Shown: in pieces, positions 18,258-27,396 of the stretch
How positions within the stretch are numbered: position 1 is the first letter of the stretch
Layout: each line of letters starts with the position of its first letter
Assembly: GCF_028728065.1 (NCBI RefSeq)
Contig: NZ_CP117811.1
Span: forward strand, 1,550,001-1,614,000
From: Lentisphaera profundi
GTDB lineage: Bacteria; Verrucomicrobiota; Lentisphaeria; Lentisphaerales; Lentisphaeraceae
Direction of reading: 5' to 3'
DNA length: 64,000 bases
Notes under the pieces: model-generated
The model's input: the letters and a program-made list of their open reading frames with translations, nothing else
Database searches by the model: none
Told to the model about the DNA's origin: nothing
Program-made: the position numbers and the translations under genes

Positions 18258-20691
18258 AGATGAACTCCTGTGAGTTGAGTATAGCCCAAAGGATATCTTG
18301 ATGAACTTCGCGAGGGTTCTCCGGGTTTTCATAAACAGACTTTAATTGCTTCATTTCCTGTTCATTAGCATCGCGACAAAGAGCTCTACGGTAAGTGGTA
18401 TTAATGTATTTTTCAGGGCTCCATTTTTCACTAATCGCTCGATTGATAAAGAGGCTCCCATTAATCTTTCCGTTAATCACATTGCCATTAAGTAATTCAA
18501 GTGATTGAGCTAAGTTGGGTTCCGTTATACTTTCACAAGAAATCGTCGGACTTTTGCGATTCACCCGACCAAAAGTACTCAGGAAAGTACTGCCCGAATT
18601 ATTCACCAATAATTGCGTTGCCTTGCTACTGAGGTGACTATTGGAAAAATAATCCTTAGTTTCAGTTATTTGGCTAATTGAATTAAGCAAGACTTCAGCA
18701 CGAATACGACGAATAGGGGCACGAGCAAAGTATTTCTCCAGATTGCCCTTAGAATCTAAACTCTCACTGGAAAGGCTATAAGTATTCGATTTACAGATGT
18801 CTTTTGCTAAACGGATCAAATCAAAGTCATAATCAATAAATTTCTGACTCAGAGCTTCGAGCAATTCGGGATTTGCCGCAGGATTACTCAGGCGGCGATC
18901 ATCAACGGGTTGAATGATCCCACGTGCAAAGAAATGCTCCCACATACGATTTGCCAAGGCAGAGGCAAAATAGGGGTTCTTTTTGTCCGTCAGCCATTGA
19001 GCTAAGAGTTCACGGCGATCTTCTTTGATTTCCTTAACTTGCTCCCCTCCTAAATATTTAGGTTCAAGACCCTTCTTATATACAGGGTGTTTTATATCAC
19101 CCGAATTCTTATCATAGATGATTTGGGCACGAGGATCTTCCGCGTTTTTACGGCCGACCTGGGCAAAGAAAGAAGCGTAAGAATAATAGTCGTCCATTGT
19201 CCAGCGATCAAAAGGATGGTTATGGCACTGCGAACACTGCAAACGTATACCCATGAAAACCTGGGCCACATTTTCACTGATTATTTTATTATCTTTCTGA
19301 ATCTGATAAAAATTAGCTGCGGGATTCGCAAAACTATCCCCTGAAGCAGTGAGTAATTGATAGATAATTTCATCATACTTTTTCCCTTGGTGAAACTGAT
19401 CACGAATCCACTGTGAATAGAGAATGACGTTTTTGAGATCATAATTATTATCTGTACGGATCTGCAATAACTCACTTAATTTCATGGCCCAAAGATCCAT
19501 GAATTCACTACTTATGGCCAATTTATCTACAAGTAAGTCACGCTTGTCTTTATTTTTATCCTTGATAAAGGAATCGAGTTCATCCTCTTGAGGAAGTCGT
19601 CCACAGAGATCTAAGTAAATGCGGCGAATGAAAACCTCGTCACTACATAATGTATTGGGCTGCATACGCAGACGTTTCCACTTCTGATTATTTAAACGAT
19701 CGACATAATTTTTTTCTTCTATGGGAACAAAGTCTTGTTTTTCTAAGGGAATGACGATACAGCTACTCAAGGCGTTGAGTGTTCCATAGCGAACCATGAG
19801 GTGAGCTTCGCCGGGTGTTTTCGTTTGTATATGGTCCTTATTTTTTACTTCGGCAGAATTAGAATCACTAGTAAAAAATGCACAGAGCGATGTGACGTCG
19901 CGGTCACTGCCATCTGAATACTTAACGCGCACCGAAATCTTTTGTTTATCACCACTGAATAAAACCGATTGTTTTGGAAATATTTCTAGAGTCACGGCTT
20001 TTTTTAGGTCTTTTTCATCTGCAGGAGCACCTGCACTTAACCAAGCTAAGATTGTTTTGTAATGAAAAGAATCCTGTTTAAATAATTCTCCTCCTGTATG
20101 AGGTACGGTTTTTACAGCTTTTTGTAAAAGTAAGCTATCTGCGGGGACGGCCAGGTTTAAACGCCTCCCAGATAAGTCATATTTTATACGTTTAAAATCC
20201 CCTTGAGGGTCATAACCAAAAAGAGATAGATGGAATTTCTCTTGTCCACGAGAGGCTCCGTGACAGCCTCCGCTATTACAACCGGCTCCCGTGAAAATAG
20301 GGATGATATCTAAGGCAAAACTCGTACTTTCTTTTACTTGATCATTTTTAACTTCAACGACGAGTTTCTCTTGTTTATCTTTAAAACTTACGAGAACTTC
20401 AGTCTTCCCCTTTTTTAGTCCTTTGAATTGTCCATTTTCAAAGCTACAAATCGCTTTATCACTAATCACGACTTCGATTTTTTTACTGAGATCTAGCGTG
20501 CTTAAATCACTGCGAATTCCCTGAGCAATAATATGTTGAAAATCATCTTGATGATCCAAAGATATTTTCAAGGGTAACACTCTGAATTCCGTGATCGAAT
20601 CGCTCACGCTGCTTCGACTTTGCTTAATTAAATCTTCGGCAAATAGATTAGAAACAAAAAATAAAATAGATATGATGAAAAAGTATCTCAT
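18247..20691 (-). CDS. DUF1549/DUF1553 planctomycete-type cytochrome protein with Ig-like N-terminus
   Basis: Exported protein of 814 residues. A signal peptide (MRYFFIISILFFVSNLFA) is followed by a bacterial Ig-like stretch. Then comes a cytochrome-like domain whose heme motif reads CNSGGCH (four residues between the cysteines), a second Ig-like segment, DUF1549 with VDRLNNQKWKRLRMQP and FIRRIYLDLCGRLP, a CSQCHNHPFDRW motif, and C-terminal DUF1553 with ALANRMWEHFFARG. These families are abundant in Planctomycetes and Lentisphaerae, usually beside DUF1501 proteins. Their biochemical role is not established. The ATG overlaps the upstream gene's stop by 4 bp (ATGA). Confidence 0.88.
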   Translation of the reverse strand: MRYFFIISILFFVSNLFAEDLIKQSRSSVSDSITEFRVLPLKISLDHQDDFQHIIAQGIRSDLSTLDLSKKIEVVISDKAICSFENGQFKGLKKGKTEVLVSFKDKQEKLVVEVKNDQVKESTSFALDIIPIFTGAGCNSGGCHGASRGQEKFHLSLFGYDPQGDFKRIKYDLSGRRLNLAVPADSLLLQKAVKTVPHTGGELFKQDSFHYKTILAWLSAGAPADEKDLKKAVTLEIFPKQSVLFSGDKQKISVRVKYSDGSDRDVTSLCAFFTSDSNSAEVKNKDHIQTKTPGEAHLMVRYGTLNALSSCIVIPLEKQDFVPIEEKNYVDRLNNQKWKRLRMQPNTLCSDEVFIRRIYLDLCGRLPQEDELDSFIKDKNKDKRDLLVDKLAISSEFMDLWAMKLSELLQIRTDNNYDLKNVILYSQWIRDQFHQGKKYDEIIYQLLTASGDSFANPAANFYQIQKDNKIISENVAQVFMGIRLQCSQCHNHPFDRWTMDDYYSYASFFAQVGRKNAEDPRAQIIYDKNSGDIKHPVYKKGLEPKYLGGEQVKEIKEDRRELLAQWLTDKKNPYFASALANRMWEHFFARGIIQPVDDRRLSNPAANPELLEALSQKFIDYDFDLIRLAKDICKSNTYSLSSESLDSKGNLEKYFARAPIRRIRAEVLLNSISQITETKDYFSNSHLSSKATQLLVNNSGSTFLSTFGRVNRKSPTISCESITEPNLAQSLELLNGNVINGKINGSLFINRAISEKWSPEKYINTTYRRALCRDANEQEMKQLKSVYENPENPREVHQDILWAILNSQEFIFVR

Positions 20692-22952
20692 GGTTTTTTC
20701 TTTTTGGGCTTGGGAACATAGATGGTTCCATTACAACGTATATTTTGATTGAGTTTATAGCCTTTATCTTGGAATTCGAAACGGACATAGGAATTACGAT
20801 GATAACCGAAGCTGGCACTATCTGTGGCCGCTATTTTGAATGTTATTTTTTCGTCGAGTTTATTTAGTTCGATGGGAGTAGAACTAATCCCACCGGGAAG
20901 ACCTAATAAACTTGCTTTAATAGGGAACTGTGGAGTTTTGAGAGTCTTGATATCAACAGTGATTTCACGTTCTTGACCACGATTTAATGTATACTGAAGC
21001 ATTTTTAAATCAAAGTAATGTTCTGTAATTTCAATTTCGTGTGGATCAGAACTTAGGGTGAAAACTTTACCATCAATACTTGTACTGGCATTAAAAATAA
21101 AGGGCCATTTACCTAGAGGGGTACTAGATGAAGCCTGTATACTGTAATCCATCTCATTTTTATCTGCAGGTATTTTGATTTGATCCTTCATTGATAAGCC
21201 GGGTAATACGGATTTAGCTTTAATCACAATTTCTTTTTTAAAGCCTTCATTGCGATGAACGCGAATTTTTGTTGTATGGCTACCAAAGCGAGGCATCGGT
21301 GCTGGATTTTTTACGAGCTCGATACGAAAGGGTGCAGGGATGGTAGTGGATAGGGCTAGTTGCTCACTTTTATAGTAACGGTATTCTTTGTTATTTGGTC
21401 CCATTAGCATGATCAGATTTTCGCTATAGTTGCCCAGTTTAGATTCTTCATTACTGAGTTTAGCTGAAATGCGATGAGCTCCAAGTTTGGTACCTTTTTC
21501 CAAAGTGAATAAAATGGGAATTTTATCACTTTTTTCGGGGTGATTTAAAACTTTATAAGTGAGTCCTTTCGGCAAGTTATTAAATTGGTAATCAATCGGG
21601 GAATCAGCACTTTCTCTTTTTAGATTAAAAGTAATCAATTGGTGACTAGCTGGAGATATATTGAGTAATTGGCCCTGGTGAGTCCGTTGTTTTGAGGGTG
21701 TTATACTCAATGAAAGTTGTGGCTTTTGATAATCAATGAGGATTCTATAAACTGAGCGCAGACTAGAGGCCTTGGTAAAATCGCGGATTTTCACAAAGTA
21801 AGTCGTATCTTTTTTAACTTTGGTCAATATTTTAGGATCGAGTGAGCCACTATCATCTTGGCGTTTAATCATTTTGCCTTTGCTATCATAAAGCTCCAGT
21901 AGAGCATCGATCGGTGAGCGTAATTCTCTGGCTAAGACTTGGATTTCTATCGAGCCATCTTTGGGGCTGATAAAACTAAACCAATCCATATCCTTTGCTT
22001 GGTCCAAGCGACCATTAAAGGCTAAGGGGATACTTTCACAGGCCGTTGCATCTTTCCGTTCATGGCCTTTCTCTTGATCGAAAAAATTCTTGTGTGCTGA
22101 ATAATGATAGGGAAGGGCATGTACTGATTGAGTATCAATAAAAATCTGGTTTATACCCTCGCGACCCGAAATAATAAGCTCTCGATTGTGACTTGTTTGA
22201 TCATCGTAAAAAATCTCTAGCTTTTGTTTGGCTAAGCCACCAGCAGGAAATATTTGTAAGGCATTCAGGCTATCAGCTACATGTAGGCGGTAGTTGCCAC
22301 CACTAAATCGGAAGTCATTAACACGTAAATAATAAGTTCCCGTGTAGGGCGCTGTATGATTGATTAGCGGGTCTTGCTTCAATAGTAGGGAATCGTCACT
22401 AAAAGCCAGGCGTTTTTTATCTTTATCTAAAAGTTCTAACTGACAATCGACAAAGCTCAAAGCTAAATCCATACAAGTTAATGATGCACAGAAGGCTTGA
22501 CCTTTTTTTAGATCCATTTGGTAATAATCAAATTGCCGTCCATTTAATTTGGCATTGACGGTACAAGGCACCGTGATTTTTTGGGCTTTTTCAAAGCTAA
22601 ATATATTAGCCGTTTTATTGACCTCGGGGAAAGCTGCCACATGGAAATAACGAAGGTTACTTAAGCCATCATCACCAATAATACGGAAAGGATGAGCTCC
22701 TCTTTCTGCATCAGCTGAAACTTTAAAACTCAAGAGTAATTTCTTTTTTTCTAGAGTCATTTTCTCTAGACTAATACCTTCTTTATAAAAAAGTATTTTG
22801 CGTGCCAGCCCTAAGTTACTTCCGTCCATAACTAGATCCACTTGTGAACCCTGTTGAGCACCTGCGGGGAAAAATGATTTAATTTCTACTAAAGCAAAAA
22901 GAGCCTGTTGAATCAATAGGACTAAAACTAGAAGATTACGCCAGGATATCAT
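20688..22952 (-). CDS. Exported pre-peptidase (PPC) domain protein of the DUF1501 operon
   Basis: Large exported protein, about 754 residues from the preferred start. It has a signal peptide (LLVLVLLIQQALFA), an Ig/TIG-like segment (FFPAGAQQGSQVDLVMDGSNLG), and pre-peptidase C-terminal type beta domains around residues 130-230 and 320-400 (TGTYYLRVNDFRFSGGNYRL, KDTTYFVKIRD). The rest is beta-rich. No catalytic motif was found, so it is probably a structural or carbohydrate-binding partner. The ORF is open to 22970, but the ATG at 22952 fits the signal peptide and has GGAGG upstream. It overlaps the DUF1501 stop by 17 bp. Confidence 0.8.
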   Translation of the reverse strand: MISWRNLLVLVLLIQQALFALVEIKSFFPAGAQQGSQVDLVMDGSNLGLARKILFYKEGISLEKMTLEKKKLLLSFKVSADAERGAHPFRIIGDDGLSNLRYFHVAAFPEVNKTANIFSFEKAQKITVPCTVNAKLNGRQFDYYQMDLKKGQAFCASLTCMDLALSFVDCQLELLDKDKKRLAFSDDSLLLKQDPLINHTAPYTGTYYLRVNDFRFSGGNYRLHVADSLNALQIFPAGGLAKQKLEIFYDDQTSHNRELIISGREGINQIFIDTQSVHALPYHYSAHKNFFDQEKGHERKDATACESIPLAFNGRLDQAKDMDWFSFISPKDGSIEIQVLARELRSPIDALLELYDSKGKMIKRQDDSGSLDPKILTKVKKDTTYFVKIRDFTKASSLRSVYRILIDYQKPQLSLSITPSKQRTHQGQLLNISPASHQLITFNLKRESADSPIDYQFNNLPKGLTYKVLNHPEKSDKIPILFTLEKGTKLGAHRISAKLSNEESKLGNYSENLIMLMGPNNKEYRYYKSEQLALSTTIPAPFRIELVKNPAPMPRFGSHTTKIRVHRNEGFKKEIVIKAKSVLPGLSMKDQIKIPADKNEMDYSIQASSSTPLGKWPFIFNASTSIDGKVFTLSSDPHEIEITEHYFDLKMLQYTLNRGQEREITVDIKTLKTPQFPIKASLLGLPGGISSTPIELNKLDEKITFKIAATDSASFGYHRNSYVRFEFQDKGYKLNQNIRCNGTIYVPKPKKKKP

Positions 22953-24192
22953 TGATGACTTGACCTCCATAAACGAGGCGTACAGGTCGATCTCCAGGGG
23001 ACATGATGGCTTTGTCGGGGTCTATGCCCATGAGGGTATAAACTGTTCTTGCGTAGTCCGCAACATGAACGGGCTTCTCTTCCACCATACTTGAAGTTGT
23101 ATCTGATTTTCCGTGAATGAGACCGCGCTTAATACCACCACCGGCCATTACCATACTAAAGACTTTCGGATAATGATCACGGCCGCCAGTTTTATTGATT
23201 TTTGGTGTACGACCAAACTCAGAATTTAAGATAACTAAAGTTGAATCGAGTAAGCCGCGTTGATCTAGATCTTTAATCAGTGCCGCAAAAGCCTGATCCA
23301 AGGGAGGTAAACTTTTACGAATACCATCACGAATGTTATCATGATGATCCCAGCCACCTGCAGTTAATGCAACATAACGTGATCCAGCTTCAACCAAACG
23401 ACGTGCTAAGAGCATGCGCTGTCCCGTTTGATTACGCCCATACCAGTCTTTGGTCTTATTATTTTCTTTACTCAAATCAAAGGCAGCAACCGCACTAGGA
23501 GAATTCATAAGATCATAGGACTCACCATTGAAAGCTTCCATGGCAGAAACTATAGCCGCTTCGTGATTAATACTCGAATGCTTATTCATATCGGCAAGAA
23601 TGGCTTTGCGACGGTCAAATCGCTCTTCACTCAGCTTCCCATGGCGTTGTAGGTTTTGAACTTTAAAATTGCTTTGAGAAGGGTCCCCACCAGTAGAGAA
23701 GGGGGAATAAGCGCTACTTAAAAAACCGCGCCCTGAAAATTCATTAAAGGCTTTGGGAATACAAATATAAGGAGGCAGGTTATTTCGTGAGCCTAATTGA
23801 TGAGCTGTAATCGAACCCAAACTCGGATAGATAACGGCCGGATTAGGCCTATAACCTGTTAACATATTATGAGTTCCGCGTTCATGAGCGGCTTCGCCAT
23901 GAGTCATACTGCGGATGACGCAAATTTTATCGGCAATCTGAGCCGTTTTTCTTAGGTTTTCGCTAAAGCGTTCGCCAGTCAACTTTGTCGATATAGTGGA
24001 GTAGGGGCCACGATACTCAGAAGGGTTGTAGGGCTTTGGGTCAAAACTTTCTTGTGCCGAAAGTCCACCAGGTAAATAGATATGAATAACTGATTTCGCC
24101 CGAGGTCCATTTTTTTCTGAACCAAACAAAGGTAGTGAAGCACCGCCGCCAATCACAGCACTGCTCTTGAGGAAATTCCTGCGATTTAACAT
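22936..24192 (-). CDS. DUF1501 family protein, Tat-exported
   Basis: DUF1501 protein (alkaline-phosphatase/sulfatase-like fold) of 418 residues. The N-terminus MLNRRNFLKSSAVIGGGASL is a Tat-type signal with a twin arginine. Typical segments follow: HIYLPGGLSAQESFDPKP, SMTHGEAAHERGTHNMLTGY, GWDHHDN, LNSEFGRTPKIN and GGRDHYPKVFSMVMAGGG. It is the promoter-proximal gene of the minus-strand four-gene set (DUF1501, PPC protein, DUF1549/1553, cytochrome-WD40). The set is consistent with a periplasmic complex. The substrate is unknown. Confidence 0.9.
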   Translation of the reverse strand: MLNRRNFLKSSAVIGGGASLPLFGSEKNGPRAKSVIHIYLPGGLSAQESFDPKPYNPSEYRGPYSTISTKLTGERFSENLRKTAQIADKICVIRSMTHGEAAHERGTHNMLTGYRPNPAVIYPSLGSITAHQLGSRNNLPPYICIPKAFNEFSGRGFLSSAYSPFSTGGDPSQSNFKVQNLQRHGKLSEERFDRRKAILADMNKHSSINHEAAIVSAMEAFNGESYDLMNSPSAVAAFDLSKENNKTKDWYGRNQTGQRMLLARRLVEAGSRYVALTAGGWDHHDNIRDGIRKSLPPLDQAFAALIKDLDQRGLLDSTLVILNSEFGRTPKINKTGGRDHYPKVFSMVMAGGGIKRGLIHGKSDTTSSMVEEKPVHVADYARTVYTLMGIDPDKAIMSPGDRPVRLVYGGQVINDILA

Positions 24193-24610
24193 AAGTTTTA
24201 CCTTGTTTACTTTATCAATTACTTAATATACGTAAATCTATTCGGCTTTCTTACACAATCATGAGGAAAATTGAATTTTTTTGAAGAATTTAAATGGTTT
24301 TGTTAATCAATAAGTCATGATTACGTTCAAAGTACCGTCCACAAAAGACTTATAGATAAATTCGAATCACATAGATCCCAAGCCTTGCTCTGACTTCAAG
24401 AACACCATGAAAACTGTTCACCTGGATATTAAAATCTTGACATATTTAGGATTTACTGAGTCAGCCGTAAACTCAGGCTTCAGCCGTAAAGTACCGACTT
24501 GTGAAATTTTAGAAAATCCTCCAAAACTCGAGTGGATTCATGGGCAGTTTTGCAAAGCTCAATTATATTAGACCTTTATTTTTAACTTTCATTTTAAGGC
24601 CGTTTCACTT
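24193..24610. other. Divergent intergenic region
   Basis: About 418 bp between the DUF1501 operon and a plus-strand unknown gene, probably holding both promoters. A short repeat (ACTCAGGCTTCAGCCGT near 24470) belongs to a family also seen near 25852 and 27015. No RNA gene was recognised. Confidence 0.5.
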
Positions 24611-25414
24611 ATGAGTCATGTTATTGTTCCTGAGGTCACAATCGACCCGACACCCCTGATGTTAGAGCTATGTTCAGATAATTTTGATTTAGAGTCACTT
24701 GAATTAAACTTAGAGGCTATCGAGTCAGCCGCAATGATGATTAGGGAGGCCTGCCATGCTTCCGCATCAGCAATCAACACATCAAAAACTAACTTACTTT
24801 TAGCCTATATGGCAGAGCCCAAATGTCGCCGTTGGGTAAAAACCGAGTTTCTGGATAGAGTTGACTGTGATAATGGTCTTTTGACGAAGGTCGCACGACT
24901 CTGTAAATTTCGTTTTTATACAGCTGAAAAATTAGTAATCGAAGATCTCGATAATAATGGTGAATTCACCCCTAATGAATCAGTGGCTGCACGTACTGGC
25001 GTCCCTGAAAAAACGGTTGTGAGAGTAAAGAAAAAAATAGAAAAGAAAAAGGTTGAGGCCGAAGAGAAGCGAGCTCAAGCACTCCAAGAATCTTTAGAAG
25101 CAGATAAAGTTGATTTACCGGACGTAGAAATGTCTGTCCTCAATGTGACTTTACCCGTTGATTCACCAAGCGAAAGCCTGCAAGATTCGGCTAATGATGA
25201 AAATGAATCACTTGTTTCTCAAGTGCAGATTGAGTCAGTCCAAGTCAATCAGCATGAGTCAGCCATTGCAGATGAGGCGTCGGTAAAGGAAATTGAGACT
25301 TCTTCTGAAGCTCTTAGCCCCCGTGAGTTGGCCTTTCGCAAAGAAATTGAGCAGCTTCAATTAATGCTTGCAGAGCGAGATGCGGAAATCGCAAATTTAA
25401 AAGCGCTCGTATAA
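24611..25414 (+). CDS. Unknown acidic protein with C-terminal coiled coil
   Basis: A 267-residue protein that I do not recognise. The N-terminal half is mixed helical with LLLAYMAEPKCRRWVKTEF and an EF-hand-like IEDLDNNGEFTPNES near residue 115. A lysine/glutamate-rich helix (VRVKKKIEKKKVEAEEKRA, residues 142-160) follows, then a low-complexity acidic region. It ends in a heptad-like helix (IEQLQLMLAERDAEIANLKALV). There is no signal peptide or membrane segment. A DNA- or RNA-associated role can be imagined from the charged helix, but nothing proves it. The gene sits in a repeat-rich stretch and is followed within 15 bp by a tandem array. Confidence 0.65.
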   Translation: MSHVIVPEVTIDPTPLMLELCSDNFDLESLELNLEAIESAAMMIREACHASASAINTSKTNLLLAYMAEPKCRRWVKTEFLDRVDCDNGLLTKVARLCKFRFYTAEKLVIEDLDNNGEFTPNESVAARTGVPEKTVVRVKKKIEKKKVEAEEKRAQALQESLEADKVDLPDVEMSVLNVTLPVDSPSESLQDSANDENESLVSQVQIESVQVNQHESAIADEASVKEIETSSEALSPRELAFRKEIEQLQLMLAERDAEIANLKALV

Positions 25415-25425
25415 AACCTGATACA

Positions 25426-25675
25426 GCAGGCGTCTCGCCTTGCTGAAAGATCGGCACAAAGTTCCTGCAGATAATCCTGGGAGCACGGGCGTCTCGCCTG
25501 CTTTTTAGACCGTTTTCTGGGCTCACTGAAAGATCGGCACAAAGTTCCTGCAGATAACCCTGGGAGCACGGGCGTCTCGCCTGCTTTTTAGACCGTTTTC
25601 TGGGCTCGCTGAAAGATCGGCACAAAGTTCCTGTAGATAACCCTGGGAGCGCGGGCGTCTCGCCTGCTTTTTGTC
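25426..25675. repeat. 83-bp tandem array carrying REP-like cores
   Basis: Units start at 25443, 25526 and 25609 (CTGAAAGATCGGCACAAAG), a period of 83 bp, nearly identical. REP cores (GGGCGTCTCGCCTGC or close) occur at 25428, 25487, 25570 and 25653. The last unit reads GGGAGCGCGGGCGTCTCGCC, which resembles the palindromes inside the RAYT gene. The array carries no RNA or protein gene: the short ORFs across it change with the repeat phase. Confidence 0.9.
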
Positions 25676-25957
25676 CTTCACTTAAAACCTGCCTTATCTT
25701 TATGACCTGTGCTTTAAGCTATTTCTTCTTTTAGCGCAGCGTTCTTTCAGTTTGCTTGCAAATGCTCTGCAGGGCTTTGCCCGATCTGCCAGTGAGCAGG
25801 GCGAACGATCTATCTGCGAATGAAATGAGCGATCTCAGCGCGAAGCGCGACAACTCAGGCGTCAGCCGTCAAGCGAGTAATGTCACATATTAAGGTTATA
25901 ATCACCAACGATACAAATACCCGCCAACTTTGAATTCTAAATTTCGGATATATTACC
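25676..25957. other. Intergenic, repeat-derived sequence upstream of rlmF
   Basis: About 280 bp with no gene seen. It contains short GC-rich inverted segments (for example AGCGCGAAGCGCG near 25838) and a copy of the ACTCAGGCGTCAGCCGT short repeat near 25854. Confidence 0.45.
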
Positions 25958-26944
25958 TTGAGCAAACCCCATCAAAGTAAAAAGAGCCCCACTAAAGCAA
26001 GTAGCAAAGGCCTACATCCTAGGAACCGACATGACCAATATTACGATTTTCCTGAGCTCATAAAAAGTTTTCCTCCATTAGAGTCACATGTAAAAACAAA
26101 TACTCACGGCAATCTTTCCATAGAATTTGCCGATCCATTGGCCGTAAAAGCACTCAATAGCTCGCTTTTGAAAAGCTTCTATGATATAAGCGATTGGGAT
26201 ATTCCAGAAGGAGCTCTTTGTCCGCCCATCCCAGGTAGAGCCGACTACATTCATTACGTTGCGGATTTACTGGGACTCGGTAAGTCAAATGCTAAAACAG
26301 CTAATAATCCCTCCAAAATCAGCTTGCTCGATATCGGAACGGGGGCAAATGGTATATACCCACTATTGGCATGTCAAATTTATGATTGGCAATGTGTTGG
26401 CAGTGATATTAATCTTCAGTCTCTTGAGAATGTGGCCTCAATTCTTGCGAAGAATCCCAAGCTAAAAGATCGCTTTACATTACGTAGACAAAAAGATAAG
26501 AATCATATTTTTGATGGTATTATTCAGCCCGGAGAATTATTTGATGTCAGTGTATGTAATCCCCCTTTTCATGCATCGCAAGAGGAAGCCAACAAAGCTA
26601 ATCAGCGCAAGCTCAATAACCTTGCTCGTAATCGCGGTGAGCAGATTACCGCTAAAAATGAAACCAAGCAAAAATCAGTACCTACATCTCCCAAGCTGAA
26701 TTTCGGTGGTCTTGATGCCGAACTTTGGTGCAAGGGTGGTGAATTAATGTTCCTGAAAAAATTAATCAAAGAAAGTCAAGTTTTTTCAAATCAATGCCGG
26801 TGGTTTACTACGCTCGTTTCGAAAGTGGATAACCTTAAGCCTGCAAAAAAATTGATCCGCAGACTTGGTGCCATTGATATACGAGAATTAGAAATGAAGC
26901 AGGGCAACAAAATCACCCGAATATTAGCGTGGATATTCAGCTAA
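25958..26944 (+). CDS. rlmF: 23S rRNA (adenine-1618-N6)-methyltransferase RlmF
   Basis: SAM-dependent methyltransferase that modifies A1618 of 23S rRNA. The family opening LHPRNRHDQYYDFPEL, the SAM-binding LLDIGTGANGIYPLL and the catalytic NPPF motif (about residue 200, in VCNPPFHASQEEA) are present. Its 328 residues are of normal family length. The start is a TTG (MSKPHQSKK) without a strong ribosome-binding site. The next ATG would cut into the conserved core, so TTG is kept. It is an isolated gene between repeat-rich intergenic DNA. Confidence 0.93.
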   Translation: MSKPHQSKKSPTKASSKGLHPRNRHDQYYDFPELIKSFPPLESHVKTNTHGNLSIEFADPLAVKALNSSLLKSFYDISDWDIPEGALCPPIPGRADYIHYVADLLGLGKSNAKTANNPSKISLLDIGTGANGIYPLLACQIYDWQCVGSDINLQSLENVASILAKNPKLKDRFTLRRQKDKNHIFDGIIQPGELFDVSVCNPPFHASQEEANKANQRKLNNLARNRGEQITAKNETKQKSVPTSPKLNFGGLDAELWCKGGELMFLKKLIKESQVFSNQCRWFTTLVSKVDNLKPAKKLIRRLGAIDIRELEMKQGNKITRILAWIFS

Positions 26945-27116
26945 CACTGCTTAATTCTCTATATAAATGCCTCCGCGGGCGGTTCAAAAAAAAATCCTCC
27001 GCTCGGCCCGAGCGTCAACTCAGTCATCAGCCGTCAACTCTGTATCGTAAACTCAGTGCAAAGCGCGCTATATATGTAAAAGTTATAAATGCCTTCGGTG
27101 AGTTGGCAGCCCCCGT
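26945..27116. other. Intergenic sequence downstream of rlmF
   Basis: No gene seen. It holds GC-rich short repeats, including ATGCCTCCGCGGGCGG near 26970 (a variant recurs at 38292 and 38670) and the CTCAGTCATCAGCCGT short repeat near 27015. Confidence 0.45.
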
Positions 27117-27333
27117 AATGGTAGGAAACTTAAGGATATTTGAGCTCGAAGATCTTAGGAATGTAGCCATGGACGTCAGTCCGTGGTATTTGAATACAGC
27201 ATCGTGCGTGCCGAAGGTACGCTGCAGAGAGTTTCCTTCCTACCTTCGGCATGAATATCATTTTTTTAACAATACCCACCGGATAAATCCGGTGGGTACC
27301 ATACTATATACCTTCGGCATGTTGCTTAAGTTC
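27117..27333 (+). repeat. Hairpin-rich dispersed element, copy A
   Basis: About 215 bp, closely matched in the same orientation at 38418-38650. It holds several hairpins: GCCGAAGGTA (27210) with TACCTTCGGC (27241), a perfect ACCCACCGGAT/ATCCGGTGGGT hairpin at 27274-27297, and a third TACCTTCGGCAT at 27309. A weak hairpin, CATGGACGTCAGTCCGTGG, lies on its left side. No coding function is apparent. Confidence 0.85.
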
Positions 27334-27396
27334 CCACTCATTATGAGAGCCCCCGCCGACGGATTGCACCCTTAGGCTCCTTAAGATAAGTCCTAT

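Noticed and set aside
25314-25625. Minus-strand open frames across the 83-bp array (with CRSFSEPRKRSKKQ-type repeats)
   Set aside because: They are by-products of the tandem repeat: the 83-bp period shifts frame each unit and there is no start signal.
25426-25675. The array as a CRISPR
   Set aside because: Units are nearly identical over the full 83 bp with no variable spacers, and no cas genes are present.
26929-27375. 148-codon plus-strand open frame overlapping the end of rlmF
   Set aside because: It runs through short repeats and the hairpin-rich element, has no ribosome-binding site and no protein-like conservation; the second element copy at 38.4 kb does not keep the frame.
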